Positions 43,996 through 52,360 of a stretch of DNA of 64,000 nt are shown piece after piece. Each line of letters starts with the position of its first letter. The first letter of the stretch is position 1. The DNA comes from CAZLFA01 sp964558665 (lineage in GTDB: Bacteria > Desulfobacterota > Syntrophia > Syntrophales > PHBD01): NCBI GenBank assembly GCA_964558665.1, contig CAZLFA010000012.1:12558-76557 (forward strand), given 5' to 3'. The notes below the pieces were generated by a model. The model saw nothing but the letters and a program-made list of their open reading frames with translations, was not told the DNA's origin and did no database searches. Position numbers and translations under genes: made by a program.

Positions 43996-46350
43996 CTACC
44001 ACCTGTATCTTATCCCTGCCGTTGCGCCATGATCCGTGCGGTCGCCGGAGATAACGGCGTCGTAGGCCAGGGCAAGACCGAAGTTTTTGCCGATCCCCCA
44101 GCTCAGCCCTAAGCCGATGGCTGCACTGTCCCTCTGCGCCCTTTCTCCCCTGACGTTGAAAGCGGAAACAGTATTACCGGCAAAGGAGGCGTTGACTGTG
44201 TATTCGCCATCGGCAAATTCATGAAGCCACCTGACTCTGATCTCCGGGGTGACGAAGCCTTTCTGCATCCTGAATTCCTTTTTCATCTTCAACCCCAGGG
44301 AACCGATCAGTGATGATTCCCTGTTGCTTTCAGCATCAAGATTGAGCGCTCCGGCATCTGTCTCCGTAAAGGCGTTGCGCCAGGCAGAACCCGCCTGCAT
44401 GGAAACCAACGGGATGATGTTGACCGTATTGATCAGAAAACTATAACCGGCTTCAGCATAGCCGCTCAGGCTGTGGCCGCCGTAGGCGGCATGGGCAGTC
44501 CTGGCAATGCTCCCGAAAACGATGTTTCTGGCGGTGTCGTAGCGGTTGTAGCCGTAAGCGACAAGGCCGTTCGCATACCAGGGGCCGATGTTGTATGCCC
44601 CGTAGAGCGAACCCTGGTAGCTTGCCACTTTTCCGTCGTCGCTCAGGTCATTCATGTTTACCTTTGTATAGGAGTAGCCGGCAGCCGTGCCCAGAAGCAT
44701 CCTTTCGCTTACCTTCCTGTCAAAGCCGATAATCAGGCCGCCGCCGCGGTGGTCATATTTAGCTGTTATATCATCTCCCCGTCGGTTCCCGATGTTTCCA
44801 TATCCTCTTGCCCAGAGCCCCCAGGGCGACACGTTTCTGCTGTCCTCTTTCCCGCCTGTTTCTTTAATACCCTGGATGGCAGCCAGGAGTGCGTTTCCAG
44901 CATCGCTTCCCGTGTTTCCGTTTAAGGCGAACAGCATGTTTCCAGCATCGGCAAGCGGCTCCCCCCTCCCCATACTGAAGCCGCCCATACGATCGGACAA
45001 CGCTCCGATATACCGGTTCAGGGAAAAGAATAACGCTTCGGTAAGAGAGACATGCGTGAGACCGCTCATCTGGTCGTATGCACTGCGTGCCCCGGCAGCG
45101 GTAAGATCGAGGAGATTGTCCATAACAGTCGCCATATCGCCTGTACTCCCTGTCCCTATACGGTCAAGGGCCGAGGCTACGGCAATCTGATTCGGGGTTA
45201 ATGCAACATCAACAAAACTTGTCGAGTTCCTGGCGAGGATCAGATATACGTGGGTCGGATCATAGCCCAGCGATACACTCATAAAGGCAAAATTACCGGA
45301 GACGCTTGCAAATGTCCCCGTAACACTCCCGGCGGTAAGAATTGTATAGGTGGTGCTCATTGTGTTGGGGTAATTGCCTGAAGCAGCCCAGACGGAGACC
45401 TTGCCGCCGTTCAGGGCAGCCGTGCCTGTGACCACAAGCTTATCGGACCGGCCTGTGGCGTCGATTTCCAGCAAGTAGACCGCGCCGGCATTGTGGGTAT
45501 AGTTGCCGGTTACCGTCATGGTGCCGATGGAATTGCCGGGGGCGATAGTGCCGTCGTTGGAAAAGTTGCCGACAATCGTGCCGGTTCCCGTGACTATGCC
45601 TTTGTTGGTGAAGGTGCCGCCGTTGTTGAAAGTCCCGTTGTTCACAAAGGTGGCACCGGACCAATTATCGAATGTCCCGTTATTGGTAAATGCGGATCCG
45701 GCGCTGTTGGTAAAAGTGCCGGCGTTGATAAGCATAGCGCCAACGCCGTTGGTCATAGTCCCATTGTTGTTCAGTGCTGCAAAATTAACCAGGGTGTTGT
45801 TATTCGTCAGCGTGCCGTTGTTGGTCAGTATAGCTCCGGCGTCATTTCCCAACCATCCGTTGTTGGTAAGCGTACCGTTGTTGATCAGAATCGCACCGTC
45901 CTGATTGGTCAGTTGGGCACCGGCGTCATTTAACAGCGTTGCCCCGACAGCGTTTGTAAAAACCGTACCGGTATCACTGTTGAATATCCAGCCTCCGCTG
46001 TTGTTTTTAATTGTGCCGGTATTGATCATTATTATGCAGTTACCCAGTGTACCATTATTGTTTATTGTACCGGAACTTGTAAATGTGCCGCAGTTCATAA
46101 ATGAGCCGTCGTTGTTCAATGTTCCTGCATTGGTCAAAACGGCTCCTTCATTGTTTTCCAGATATCCTGAGTCCGTGATGTTCAAAGTCCCGTTATTTCT
46201 GAAGTTGATATTATTCCAGTCGTCTTCCGTAACATTTATCGTCGCATTATTCGGATTCGGTGTTATCTGATCGTCGGCATGCAGCGGAAACAAAGATGGA
46301 AAGATCATCAGCGTTAACAACAGGATCAGTATCTTGCCAATATAGGTCAT
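43996..46350 (-). CDS. Autotransporter with Asn/Gly/Thr-repeat passenger
   Basis: This protein of 784 residues begins with a signal peptide (YIGKILILLLTLMIFPSLF). Residues about 40-290 are a repeat region built from units such as NNGTLTNNGT, giving a beta-helix surface. The C-terminal 260 residues form the autotransporter beta-barrel (WGLWARGYGN, then GGGLIIGFDRKVSERMLLG) ending in the barrel-type YRW. It should be secreted to the cell surface as an adhesin-like protein. The frame is open to 46479, but ATG 46350 gives the signal peptide directly. No protease domain is seen. Confidence 0.88.
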   Translation of the reverse strand: MTYIGKILILLLTLMIFPSLFPLHADDQITPNPNNATINVTEDDWNNINFRNNGTLNITDSGYLENNEGAVLTNAGTLNNDGSFMNCGTFTSSGTINNNGTLGNCIIMINTGTIKNNSGGWIFNSDTGTVFTNAVGATLLNDAGAQLTNQDGAILINNGTLTNNGWLGNDAGAILTNNGTLTNNNTLVNFAALNNNGTMTNGVGAMLINAGTFTNSAGSAFTNNGTFDNWSGATFVNNGTFNNGGTFTNKGIVTGTGTIVGNFSNDGTIAPGNSIGTMTVTGNYTHNAGAVYLLEIDATGRSDKLVVTGTAALNGGKVSVWAASGNYPNTMSTTYTILTAGSVTGTFASVSGNFAFMSVSLGYDPTHVYLILARNSTSFVDVALTPNQIAVASALDRIGTGSTGDMATVMDNLLDLTAAGARSAYDQMSGLTHVSLTEALFFSLNRYIGALSDRMGGFSMGRGEPLADAGNMLFALNGNTGSDAGNALLAAIQGIKETGGKEDSRNVSPWGLWARGYGNIGNRRGDDITAKYDHRGGGLIIGFDRKVSERMLLGTAAGYSYTKVNMNDLSDDGKVASYQGSLYGAYNIGPWYANGLVAYGYNRYDTARNIVFGSIARTAHAAYGGHSLSGYAEAGYSFLINTVNIIPLVSMQAGSAWRNAFTETDAGALNLDAESNRESSLIGSLGLKMKKEFRMQKGFVTPEIRVRWLHEFADGEYTVNASFAGNTVSAFNVRGERAQRDSAAIGLGLSWGIGKNFGLALAYDAVISGDRTDHGATAGIRYRW

Positions 46351-46627
46351 TACCTTTAAATACCCCCCCAAGGTTGATGAGTAAGCCTTATAGCACACAT
46401 TTACCCATAGATTACTTGCAGATTGAGGGAAAAATGAAAAAAAGTATAATAAATCTGAAATGAATGGTTCTGAGAACATGTTGCTGCTTTACTAAAAGAA
46501 ACAATAGACATATCGCTTTTTTTTTTGTAGATTTTTACGGTTTTATAAAAATGACGGCATCGTTTTTTTCCAATTTTCATCAAATGCTCGGTATTAATAC
46601 CGGGGCAGCAAGACAGGAGAACTTGTC

Positions 46628-48139
46628 GTGAAAAAAAGATGGCACATTTATGCAATTTCTCTGATTCTGGCGGTCGCTGTTACTGCAACTGCATCATATC
46701 TGGCTTTCGGTCAAAAAACCGACAGTAAAGCCAAGCAGGCATCAAAAGATGAAAAGCAGATGCGCAGCCTCACCTACACCGGCCAGGAATGGACCGGTGA
46801 CTTTGATAAAATGTTAGAAATGAGAAGAATTCGCGTTCTCATACCCCACAGCCGCACTCTTTACTTCAACGACAAAGGCAGAGAACGGGGCTTAACCGGG
46901 GAAAATATCCGGGATTTCGAGCGCTGGCTCAATAAGAAGTACGCACGGAAACTCGGCAAACGTCCATTGACAATCTTTATTGTTCCGGAAACACGGGACG
47001 CCATGCTGAACAATGTCGCCCGGGGACTGGGCGACATAGCCGCGGGCAATTTGACTGTAACGGAAGAACGTCTGAAGACAGTCGATTTTGTTGCGGCCGA
47101 AAATACAGCGCGGCTTTCGGAACTGCTTATTACCGGCCCAAAATCGCCTGCCATAATGACAATCGACGATCTTGCCGGCAAAACAGTGCATGTGCGCAAG
47201 GCATCGAGCTACTATGAAAGCCTGACGGCCCTGAACGAGCGTTTCAAAAAAGAAGACAAGATTCAGGTAAATATAGAAATTGTTCCCGATCCTTTGGAGG
47301 ACGAAGACCTTATGGAAATGCTGAACGCCGGCCTGCTGGAATTTCTTGTCGTGGATGACTGGAAAGCGAACATGTGGGCACAGATTCTTCCTAAGATAAA
47401 GGTCCGCAGGGATATTGTCCTGCACAGCGGCGGCAGAATAGGCTGGGCGGTTCGCAAAGACAGCCCAAAGCTCAGGGCGGAAATTGACGATTTCTTCAGG
47501 AATTACGTGATAAAAAATCATACCGCTGAAAGCCGGCTGGCAAAGTATCATAAGAGCATCAGGCAGATTAAGGATCCCACGGCATCGGCCGAATGGAAAA
47601 GATTTGAGCAGACTCTCACTCTATTCTCAAAATATGGCGATAAGTATCAGTTTGACCCCGTGATGCTTGCTGCGCAGGGATATCAGGAATCAGGTCTGGA
47701 CCAGAGAAAACGCGGCCCTTCAGGCGCCATTGGAATAATGCAGATTATGCCGGCAACGGGCGCATCACTAAAAGTGGGAAATGTCAGAGTAACAGAGCCG
47801 AACATTCACGGCGGCGCCAAATATATGGATATGCTGATACAGCAATACTTCCCCGACAGGAACTTCAGCGAACAGGATCGCACTCTTTTCGCTTTTGCCA
47901 GCTATAACGCCGGCCCCGGCAGAATATCGCGTTTGCGTAAGATTGCGGAAGACAGGGGGCTTGACCCGAACAAGTGGTTCAACAACGTCGAGATCATTAC
48001 TGCAGAAAAAGTCGGTCTTGAGACCACCACTTATGTCCGCAACATCTACAAGTATTATGTGGCTTACAAGATGACCATGAAAGCGGTCGAAGAAAAGCGC
48101 AAGGCCCGTGATAAGCTGGAAAACGCAAAGAAACAATGA
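46628..48139 (+). CDS. MltF-like lytic transglycosylase (solute-binding plus SLT domains)
   Basis: This 503-residue protein has an N-terminal membrane or signal segment, a type 3 extracellular solute-binding domain (about 65-300, with DIAAGNLTVTEERLKTVDF) and a C-terminal SLT domain with catalytic E354 (GYQESGLDQRKRGPSGAIG) and SYNAGPGRI. The same order defines MltF. It cuts glycan strands in the periplasm; the sensor-like domain may bind muropeptides. ACAGGAGAAC precedes the start. It is transcribed alone. Confidence 0.93.
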   Translation: MKKRWHIYAISLILAVAVTATASYLAFGQKTDSKAKQASKDEKQMRSLTYTGQEWTGDFDKMLEMRRIRVLIPHSRTLYFNDKGRERGLTGENIRDFERWLNKKYARKLGKRPLTIFIVPETRDAMLNNVARGLGDIAAGNLTVTEERLKTVDFVAAENTARLSELLITGPKSPAIMTIDDLAGKTVHVRKASSYYESLTALNERFKKEDKIQVNIEIVPDPLEDEDLMEMLNAGLLEFLVVDDWKANMWAQILPKIKVRRDIVLHSGGRIGWAVRKDSPKLRAEIDDFFRNYVIKNHTAESRLAKYHKSIRQIKDPTASAEWKRFEQTLTLFSKYGDKYQFDPVMLAAQGYQESGLDQRKRGPSGAIGIMQIMPATGASLKVGNVRVTEPNIHGGAKYMDMLIQQYFPDRNFSEQDRTLFAFASYNAGPGRISRLRKIAEDRGLDPNKWFNNVEIITAEKVGLETTTYVRNIYKYYVAYKMTMKAVEEKRKARDKLENAKKQ

Positions 48140-48319
48140 CCGTCAAGTTGGCGCCGGCTGCACCACATATAGCGCTCTGATTCCAACCCGCAAAAGGATC
48201 GATTTATTTCTGCAAGTATTTTTTATCATAAGCATGATGATCTGATAATCAATTCAATCAACCGAAATAATATCCCTGGCATAATCTTGATTCAAAAGGA
48301 CTAAAAGGAGACAGCATCT

Positions 48320-49978
48320 ATGAGCAGCCGTAAGAAAATTTTGCCGAACCCTGTTATGGCTTATGCGATCATTGTTTTTATATTCAGCTTGATTATTACG
48401 CCATCCAGCGCCTTGTCCTGGGGTGTTCTTGCTCCAGCCCAGACACACCAGCATATTCTGAAGGAGGCATATCGTCTTTTAGCTGCGGATGCGGCCTTCG
48501 ATCCGAAATTATTTCCCAAACTGGAGGAAATCCTTGCTCACGAGGGTGTTAACTGGGCTGTCGTTGATTATACAGGTTCAGGTTACGGAGTAATTCCGGA
48601 TGTCAGCCTCATTGACGGCCCCGGGCCGGACAGCAAGGGCGGTTCACCATTTTCCTGGCATTATTACAATCCTGTCACGACGGAAGGCAACGGCCCCCTG
48701 GCTGTCGGCAGGTTCTTCCGCTACCTGTCCGGGGGAATGATCGCCAACAAGAGAGATACTTTGCCAAAGGCGGCAGCCTGGAGCGCCCATTTTCTAGCCG
48801 ATATGCACTGCCCGATGCATGTTGTAGGCATGTACAAGACATCGGCGGAAAAGTTGCGCAAGGATCAGATCGAGAAGCATAAAGGAACAACAGTTGAGGG
48901 CGCAGTTTACTTATCCGACGATATCAAGGGATCCAATAAACTGAGTTATCTTTCGCCTATTAAATCTTTAAGCAATAATTTCCGAAATGATATCGATCGC
49001 TATCTGGAAAGAGGGGAAGACTGGTTCGATCCCTGGTACTATAACGGCAATGCTCCGCTGGTAACAGAGACTTCCAGCCACATCGCCTGGGAAACGACTA
49101 TTAACCCCGGCCCATATACACTAAGCGGTTATGAAACCGCCTGGAAGAACGGCACGAGCAATTTCGATAAACCTGTCGACATACAGGCAGAGGAAGCATC
49201 GCGCCTCGCTGTTGAGGCCGCTACTCTAACCCGGTCAAAGATGGAATATTTTTTCGACAATCCTCAACCTGTAATCAATCATGCAATTCGCGCCGTCTAT
49301 ACGATGTGGCGGGCGTCCTTTTCCGCCATGGCGCCTAAGATAGTGCACCAGGAGAAAGAGGACGGGATACATGTTGCAGGGAATCTTGCCAACCGTTCTG
49401 ATGTTTCGTTTGAAAACGTGAAAATGAAACTGAGCATATCCGGATGCAGCTTGGCCGGTACGAATGCCGTCCAGACAGTGGGGACTCTTGCTGCCAAGGG
49501 GAATCTGAAGGGCGGAGAGTGGAAAATAGTGCCGGGGGACGGATCCTGCAAATTGAAATTGCAGGTTATAGCTTCCTGCACAGCGCCGGATCTGCTGTAC
49601 GCGGAAGCAGAAACAACAGTAACAAATAAGAAACCTCCGGCAGAAAAGAAACCTTCTACCCCTAAAGCTGCCGATGCTCCTGTTGTTGCTGTATCCGGTC
49701 TGGAAGGTGTCTGGAAGCTGGGCAAAGCAACCCTGATGAATCAATGGACGTTCAGTGGAGGCAGCGGAGTATGGGTAACCGGCGGGTTTGCCGAACGGGA
49801 CAGTGCAAAATTTAAGTTCAATTATAAACTTACCGGGGATACCCTTTCCATAAGCAGATTACCCGGAACCGATATCGGAGACCGTTCACCTTATAAAATA
49901 ACCATAAGCGGCGGCAAGATGGTGTGGCAAAGCATCGAAATTCCTGCCGGGCGTTATGAATTTACCAGGGCACGGTAA
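48320..49978 (+). CDS. Secreted zinc-dependent phospholipase C / S1-P1-nuclease-like protein
   Basis: This 552-residue protein has a signal peptide ending in SSALS, so that W34 becomes the first residue of the mature protein, as in zinc phospholipase C and P1 nuclease. The motif H157-x3-D161-x-H163-x3-H167 (HFLADMHCPMH) supplies zinc ligands, with THQHIL near the N-terminus and FSWHYYNP at 111-118. Residues about 345-552 add two beta-rich domains separated by a Pro/Lys linker. It is secreted; lipid or nucleic-acid substrate is unresolved. AAAAGGAG precedes the ATG. Confidence 0.8.
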   Translation: MSSRKKILPNPVMAYAIIVFIFSLIITPSSALSWGVLAPAQTHQHILKEAYRLLAADAAFDPKLFPKLEEILAHEGVNWAVVDYTGSGYGVIPDVSLIDGPGPDSKGGSPFSWHYYNPVTTEGNGPLAVGRFFRYLSGGMIANKRDTLPKAAAWSAHFLADMHCPMHVVGMYKTSAEKLRKDQIEKHKGTTVEGAVYLSDDIKGSNKLSYLSPIKSLSNNFRNDIDRYLERGEDWFDPWYYNGNAPLVTETSSHIAWETTINPGPYTLSGYETAWKNGTSNFDKPVDIQAEEASRLAVEAATLTRSKMEYFFDNPQPVINHAIRAVYTMWRASFSAMAPKIVHQEKEDGIHVAGNLANRSDVSFENVKMKLSISGCSLAGTNAVQTVGTLAAKGNLKGGEWKIVPGDGSCKLKLQVIASCTAPDLLYAEAETTVTNKKPPAEKKPSTPKAADAPVVAVSGLEGVWKLGKATLMNQWTFSGGSGVWVTGGFAERDSAKFKFNYKLTGDTLSISRLPGTDIGDRSPYKITISGGKMVWQSIEIPAGRYEFTRAR

Positions 49979-50114
49979 ATTAAAGATTTCTATTTGTTCT
50001 GAATAATTCCATTTAACCATGATTGATTTCATGGAGTCTGGCACATATTAAACACGATAATAATCACCATTTCCGAGGAAAATAAAACTTGCCGGCAACC
50101 GATAAAGAAGACCG

Positions 50115-50146
50115 TAGGGTGCGTTAGCGCAGCGTAACGCACCCTA
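50115..50146 (+). repeat. REP-type palindrome, left of RAYT remnant
   Basis: TAGGGTGCGTTA and TAACGCACCCTA pair perfectly around GCGCAGCG. A closely related palindrome with the same TAACGCACCCTA end lies at 50352-50383. Confidence 0.75.
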
Positions 50147-50152
50147 AGCAAT

Positions 50153-50365
50153 TCATTCTCTTCCAACGCCGTCATCAATTTGCGGCTCGTAGCTTTGTCC
50201 CCAATTTCCCTGATATGGTCCCTTTGTTAAATATCTACTGAAGTAAGAATAGGGCCACTCATCCGGAGATCTGCATAATCCATGCATGACAGGATTGTAT
50301 GTGAGGCTCCTGATGTAATTCGGCATGGTTTCATTCAAGGCAATTATCATTGGTGCGTTATGCAA
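50153..50365 (-). pseudogene. C-terminal remnant of a REP-associated tyrosine transposase (RAYT)
   Basis: The 70-residue open frame contains NYIRSLTYNPVMHGLCRSPD followed by EWPYSYFSRYLTKGPYQGNWG, the typical C-terminal end of Y1-type RAYT transposases (YIHxNPVxxGLxxxPxxWxxSS). The catalytic HUH motif and Tyr-containing N-terminal part are missing. It is bounded by two REP palindromes, as RAYT genes usually are. A decayed element is the simplest reading. Confidence 0.75.
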
Positions 50366-50383
50366 GCATTAACGCACCCTACG
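50352..50383 (+). repeat. REP-type palindrome, right of RAYT remnant
   Basis: GGTGCGTTA and TAACGCACC flank TGCAAGCAT and the unit ends CCCTACG. It shares its right arm with the palindrome at 50115. Confidence 0.7.
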
Positions 50384-50446
50384 AACTTCAGGGGTGTCCG
50401 GTTTGTTTGAGACTACTTCGTTGGCTTATTGGTCATGAATAATTTC

Positions 50447-50475
50447 TTGACAGGAATGGTATCAATTGATACCAT
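50447..50475 (+). promoter_or_regulatory. Promoter and palindromic operator of the toxin-antitoxin pair
   Basis: TTGACA (50447-50452) and TACCAT (50470-50475) are 17 bp apart. The perfect 16-bp palindrome GGTATCAATTGATACC (50458-50473) fills the spacer, the classical position for an autoregulating antitoxin. The toxin ATG is only 9 bp after the -10 box, so its mRNA may be nearly leaderless. Confidence 0.7.
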
Positions 50476-50483
50476 ATACATAA

Positions 50484-50840
50484 ATGAACCCCACTCATAA
50501 GACTTTAACCGGTAAGATTCGTCAAGCCAGAGAAGCCGTAAAGGCCGGCAAAATTGTTTTTATTGATCAAAGTGTGATCGCAGCGGATCTTTTAGATCTT
50601 GGTTGCGATATTATGGATGTACCAAAAATTCTTTTTGAACTTCTTGATAAAGTGACCCCTCAAGACTATGCGGGCAGTCATCCGCCACAAAAGTCTTACG
50701 AGGAAGCGATTACAGGACTTGAGTTATATGCTTTCAAAGCAGAAAGTGCAGCTTTAGGTTGTATTGGCTATTTCAAATTTGCATTGTATGAAAACGTTTT
50801 GTGGTTGGCCTCACTTCATGAAGACAGGCCGATTAAATAA
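50484..50840 (+). CDS. Putative toxin (MqsR-like) of a type II toxin-antitoxin pair
   Basis: This 118-residue protein begins THKTLTGKIRQAREAVKAGK and contains a DLLDLGCDIMDVPKILFELL helix and an ESAALGCIGYFKFALYENVL strand pair. The overall order (Lys-rich helix, DLG segment, later beta strands ending in WLASLHEDR) resembles MqsR/RelE-like RNases, but identity is low and catalytic residues cannot be assigned. The position directly before an MqsA/Panacea antitoxin supports a toxin. No ribosome-binding site is visible, consistent with a leaderless transcript. Confidence 0.65.
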   Translation: MNPTHKTLTGKIRQAREAVKAGKIVFIDQSVIAADLLDLGCDIMDVPKILFELLDKVTPQDYAGSHPPQKSYEEAITGLELYAFKAESAALGCIGYFKFALYENVLWLASLHEDRPIK

Positions 50841-50851
50841 GGAGATATTAT

Positions 50852-51670
50852 ATGGAAAGTAAAAATCTTAACTGCCCAAGGGGCCACGGAGAGATGGCAT
50901 TGCGGCATAAGCAAAAACACATCGTGTTCCGTGGAGTTGATGTAAGCTATCCGGTGAACTATTATGCATGTCCGACCTGCAGTATAGAAGCGGGTACACT
51001 TAACCAGGCGGCAGAGACACAAAAAGCCATTGCTGATGCATATAGAAAAAAGGTTGGTTTATTTACCAGTTCAGAGATTGTAAAAGGGCGCAAGAAAGAC
51101 GGTCTCTCCCAGGAAGCACTTGCCAATAAAATGAATGTAGGGATTGCAAGTATAAAGCGATGGGAAGGTGCCATTATTCAGAGCAAATCCATGGATAAGA
51201 TGCTGCGTTACGCGTTATCGGGAGGATTTTGCGGAAATCCTATTACAGGCAACAGATCATTTTCAATCCCAAGGGTAAAATTAGTTTTAAAATACCTGGA
51301 AAAAATATCGAAAAAAGAGATCATTAAAGACCAGGACCGAATGCTTTACGCCGCAAAGTATGCCTGGTACATTGATATGGTGTCGTTTAGAGAATTGGGG
51401 CAGAGCATGACAGGGGCGAGTTACGCTAAATTACCGATGGGTCCTCAACTTGATAATTATAAAGATTTGGTAAGTGAAATTATTAAAGCGGATGAATCCA
51501 AGGCAGACCCCTTGGCAGACGATGAAAAGAGGATTATCAAAAAGGTTGCTATGGCCTTTCCGCGAAAACAAATGGTTTTTCAAGCAGCCCACAGAGAAAA
51601 TATTTGGAAGGAGAAACAAACAGGCGCAAAGATTCCTTACACAGATGCACCACAATTAACAGAAATATAG
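50852..51670 (+). CDS. Antitoxin with MqsA-type zinc finger, HTH and Panacea (DUF4065) domain
   Basis: This 272-residue protein has three parts. Residues 1-45 have the zinc site C8, C40 and C43 (plus a nearby His), like MqsA. Residues about 70-125 contain an Xre-type HTH (GLSQEALANKMNVGIASIKR). Residues about 155-270 match the Panacea/SocA-like domain (RMLYAAKYAWYID, then GQSMTGASYAKLPMGPQLD). The first two parts should bind operator DNA; Panacea domains neutralise unrelated toxins directly. A strong AAGGAGAT site precedes it, 11 bp after the toxin stop. Confidence 0.82.
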   Translation: MESKNLNCPRGHGEMALRHKQKHIVFRGVDVSYPVNYYACPTCSIEAGTLNQAAETQKAIADAYRKKVGLFTSSEIVKGRKKDGLSQEALANKMNVGIASIKRWEGAIIQSKSMDKMLRYALSGGFCGNPITGNRSFSIPRVKLVLKYLEKISKKEIIKDQDRMLYAAKYAWYIDMVSFRELGQSMTGASYAKLPMGPQLDNYKDLVSEIIKADESKADPLADDEKRIIKKVAMAFPRKQMVFQAAHRENIWKEKQTGAKIPYTDAPQLTEI

Positions 51671-51705
51671 ATTGGTAATACGTGCGGTAATAGATTTCGA
51701 TCAAA

Positions 51706-51739
51706 CAAAAGGGGTTAGCGATCATCTCGCTAACCCCTT
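51706..51739 (-). terminator. Terminator after the tRNA-Phe fragment (shared with the antitoxin gene)
   Basis: AAGGGGTTAGCGA (51709-51721) pairs with TCGCTAACCCCTT (51727-51739). On the minus strand the hairpin is followed by TTTTGTTT, as expected of a terminator just 3' of a tRNA gene. On the plus strand it also follows the antitoxin stop by 36 bp. Confidence 0.85.
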
Positions 51740-51747
51740 GATTTTCA

Positions 51748-51797
51748 TGGTGGGCCAGGGCAGAATTGAACTGCCGACACTCGGATTTTCAGTCCGA
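51748..51797 (-). other. 3' half of a tRNA-Phe(GAA) gene: probable attachment site of an integrated element
   Basis: On the minus strand the sequence reads from an anticodon arm TCGGACTGAAAATCCGA (anticodon GAA) through a T-arm with GTTCAATTC and the acceptor 3' strand GGCCCACCA, including CCA. The D-arm and acceptor 5' strand are missing: sequence to the right has no tRNA character. A tRNA 3' half beside its own terminator is the signature left when an element integrates into a tRNA gene. The intact gene should lie at the far (right) end, beyond the window. Confidence 0.8.
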
Positions 51798-52103
51798 ATG
51801 ATGTAAATATTCCTGAGTATAACCAACTATCACCAGGTATAATAACTAACCGTAATTTCAGAGGTATGAGTAATATGGAGTATAATTGAGCAATATCGTC
51901 TTTAGGCACATAATGGCCTCAAAAACCCGGTGCCTGGACACCTATATGGACACCTAAATGTAGCTTTTCTGTCCATAAAAATCAAGTCACTCCTTATCAT
52001 TTAAAACCCCTTACAACTCACAAAATGCCACCAAAAACCATCGATCTACCCTTGAGGCACCTTACCCATGGATCACTCTTTAAACTCGCAAAACGAGCGA
52101 ATT
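51798..52103. other. Left arm of the integrated element, no gene
   Basis: This AT-rich stretch has short direct repeats, notably GGACACCTA at 51936-51944 and 51948-51956, and several GAGTATAA/GGTATAAT copies. A plus-strand frame ends LDTYMDT, a C-terminus seen in some tyrosine integrases as I recall; no integrase gene is present here. I read it as integrase arm-type binding sites. Confidence 0.4.
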
Positions 52104-52286
52104 TTACTTCTTATCCTTAATCTCCTTGTCAAAGTAGTGTTCTAGTCCCGGGAGAACTCCCCTCACCTTTTTACTGCTGTTGAGGTGTGCATAATCGGAC
52201 ATACGGCGCGAAAGCTCTTCCGGCAACCACGACTTCTTCAATTTTCCGATCTCTACAATCCGGGGAGCATCCTTCGAGTCGTTCAT
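52104..52286 (-). CDS. Small hypothetical protein, third gene of the partition cassette
   Basis: This 60-residue charged protein reads RIVEIGKLKKSWLPEELSRR and HLNSSKKVRGVLPGLEHYFD. No signal or membrane helix. It follows the RHH gene on the same strand after a 72-bp gap that contains TTAGAT repeats. I do not recognise a family; it could be a second DNA-binding or accessory partition protein. Confidence 0.5.
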   Translation of the reverse strand: MNDSKDAPRIVEIGKLKKSWLPEELSRRMSDYAHLNSSKKVRGVLPGLEHYFDKEIKDKK

Positions 52287-52310
52287 TTCTTAATCCTTTT
52301 TCTTTCCCAA

Positions 52311-52360
52311 TACTCATTAGAATTATAATGATACTTAGATGTGTTAGATATCTAATAATC
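52311..52360. repeat. TTAGAT-type repeats between the RHH gene and the small gene
   Basis: Within 50 bp are CATTAGAATTATAATG, CTTAGATGTG and the perfect palindrome TTAGATATCTAA. The same motif recurs upstream of the ParA gene at 53242-53314. Confidence 0.6.

Noticed and set aside
45440..45933. Open frames within the autotransporter gene on both strands
   Set aside because: They are by-products of the regular NNGT repeat codons; the minus-strand autotransporter frame has signal peptide and barrel.
50153..50365. Intact small protein gene
   Set aside because: The sequence matches only the C-terminal end of RAYT transposases and lacks the catalytic part, so it is treated as a remnant.
51748..51797. 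Complete tRNA gene
   Set aside because: Only the anticodon arm, T-arm and 3' acceptor strand are present; no D-arm or 5' acceptor strand can be found to the right.
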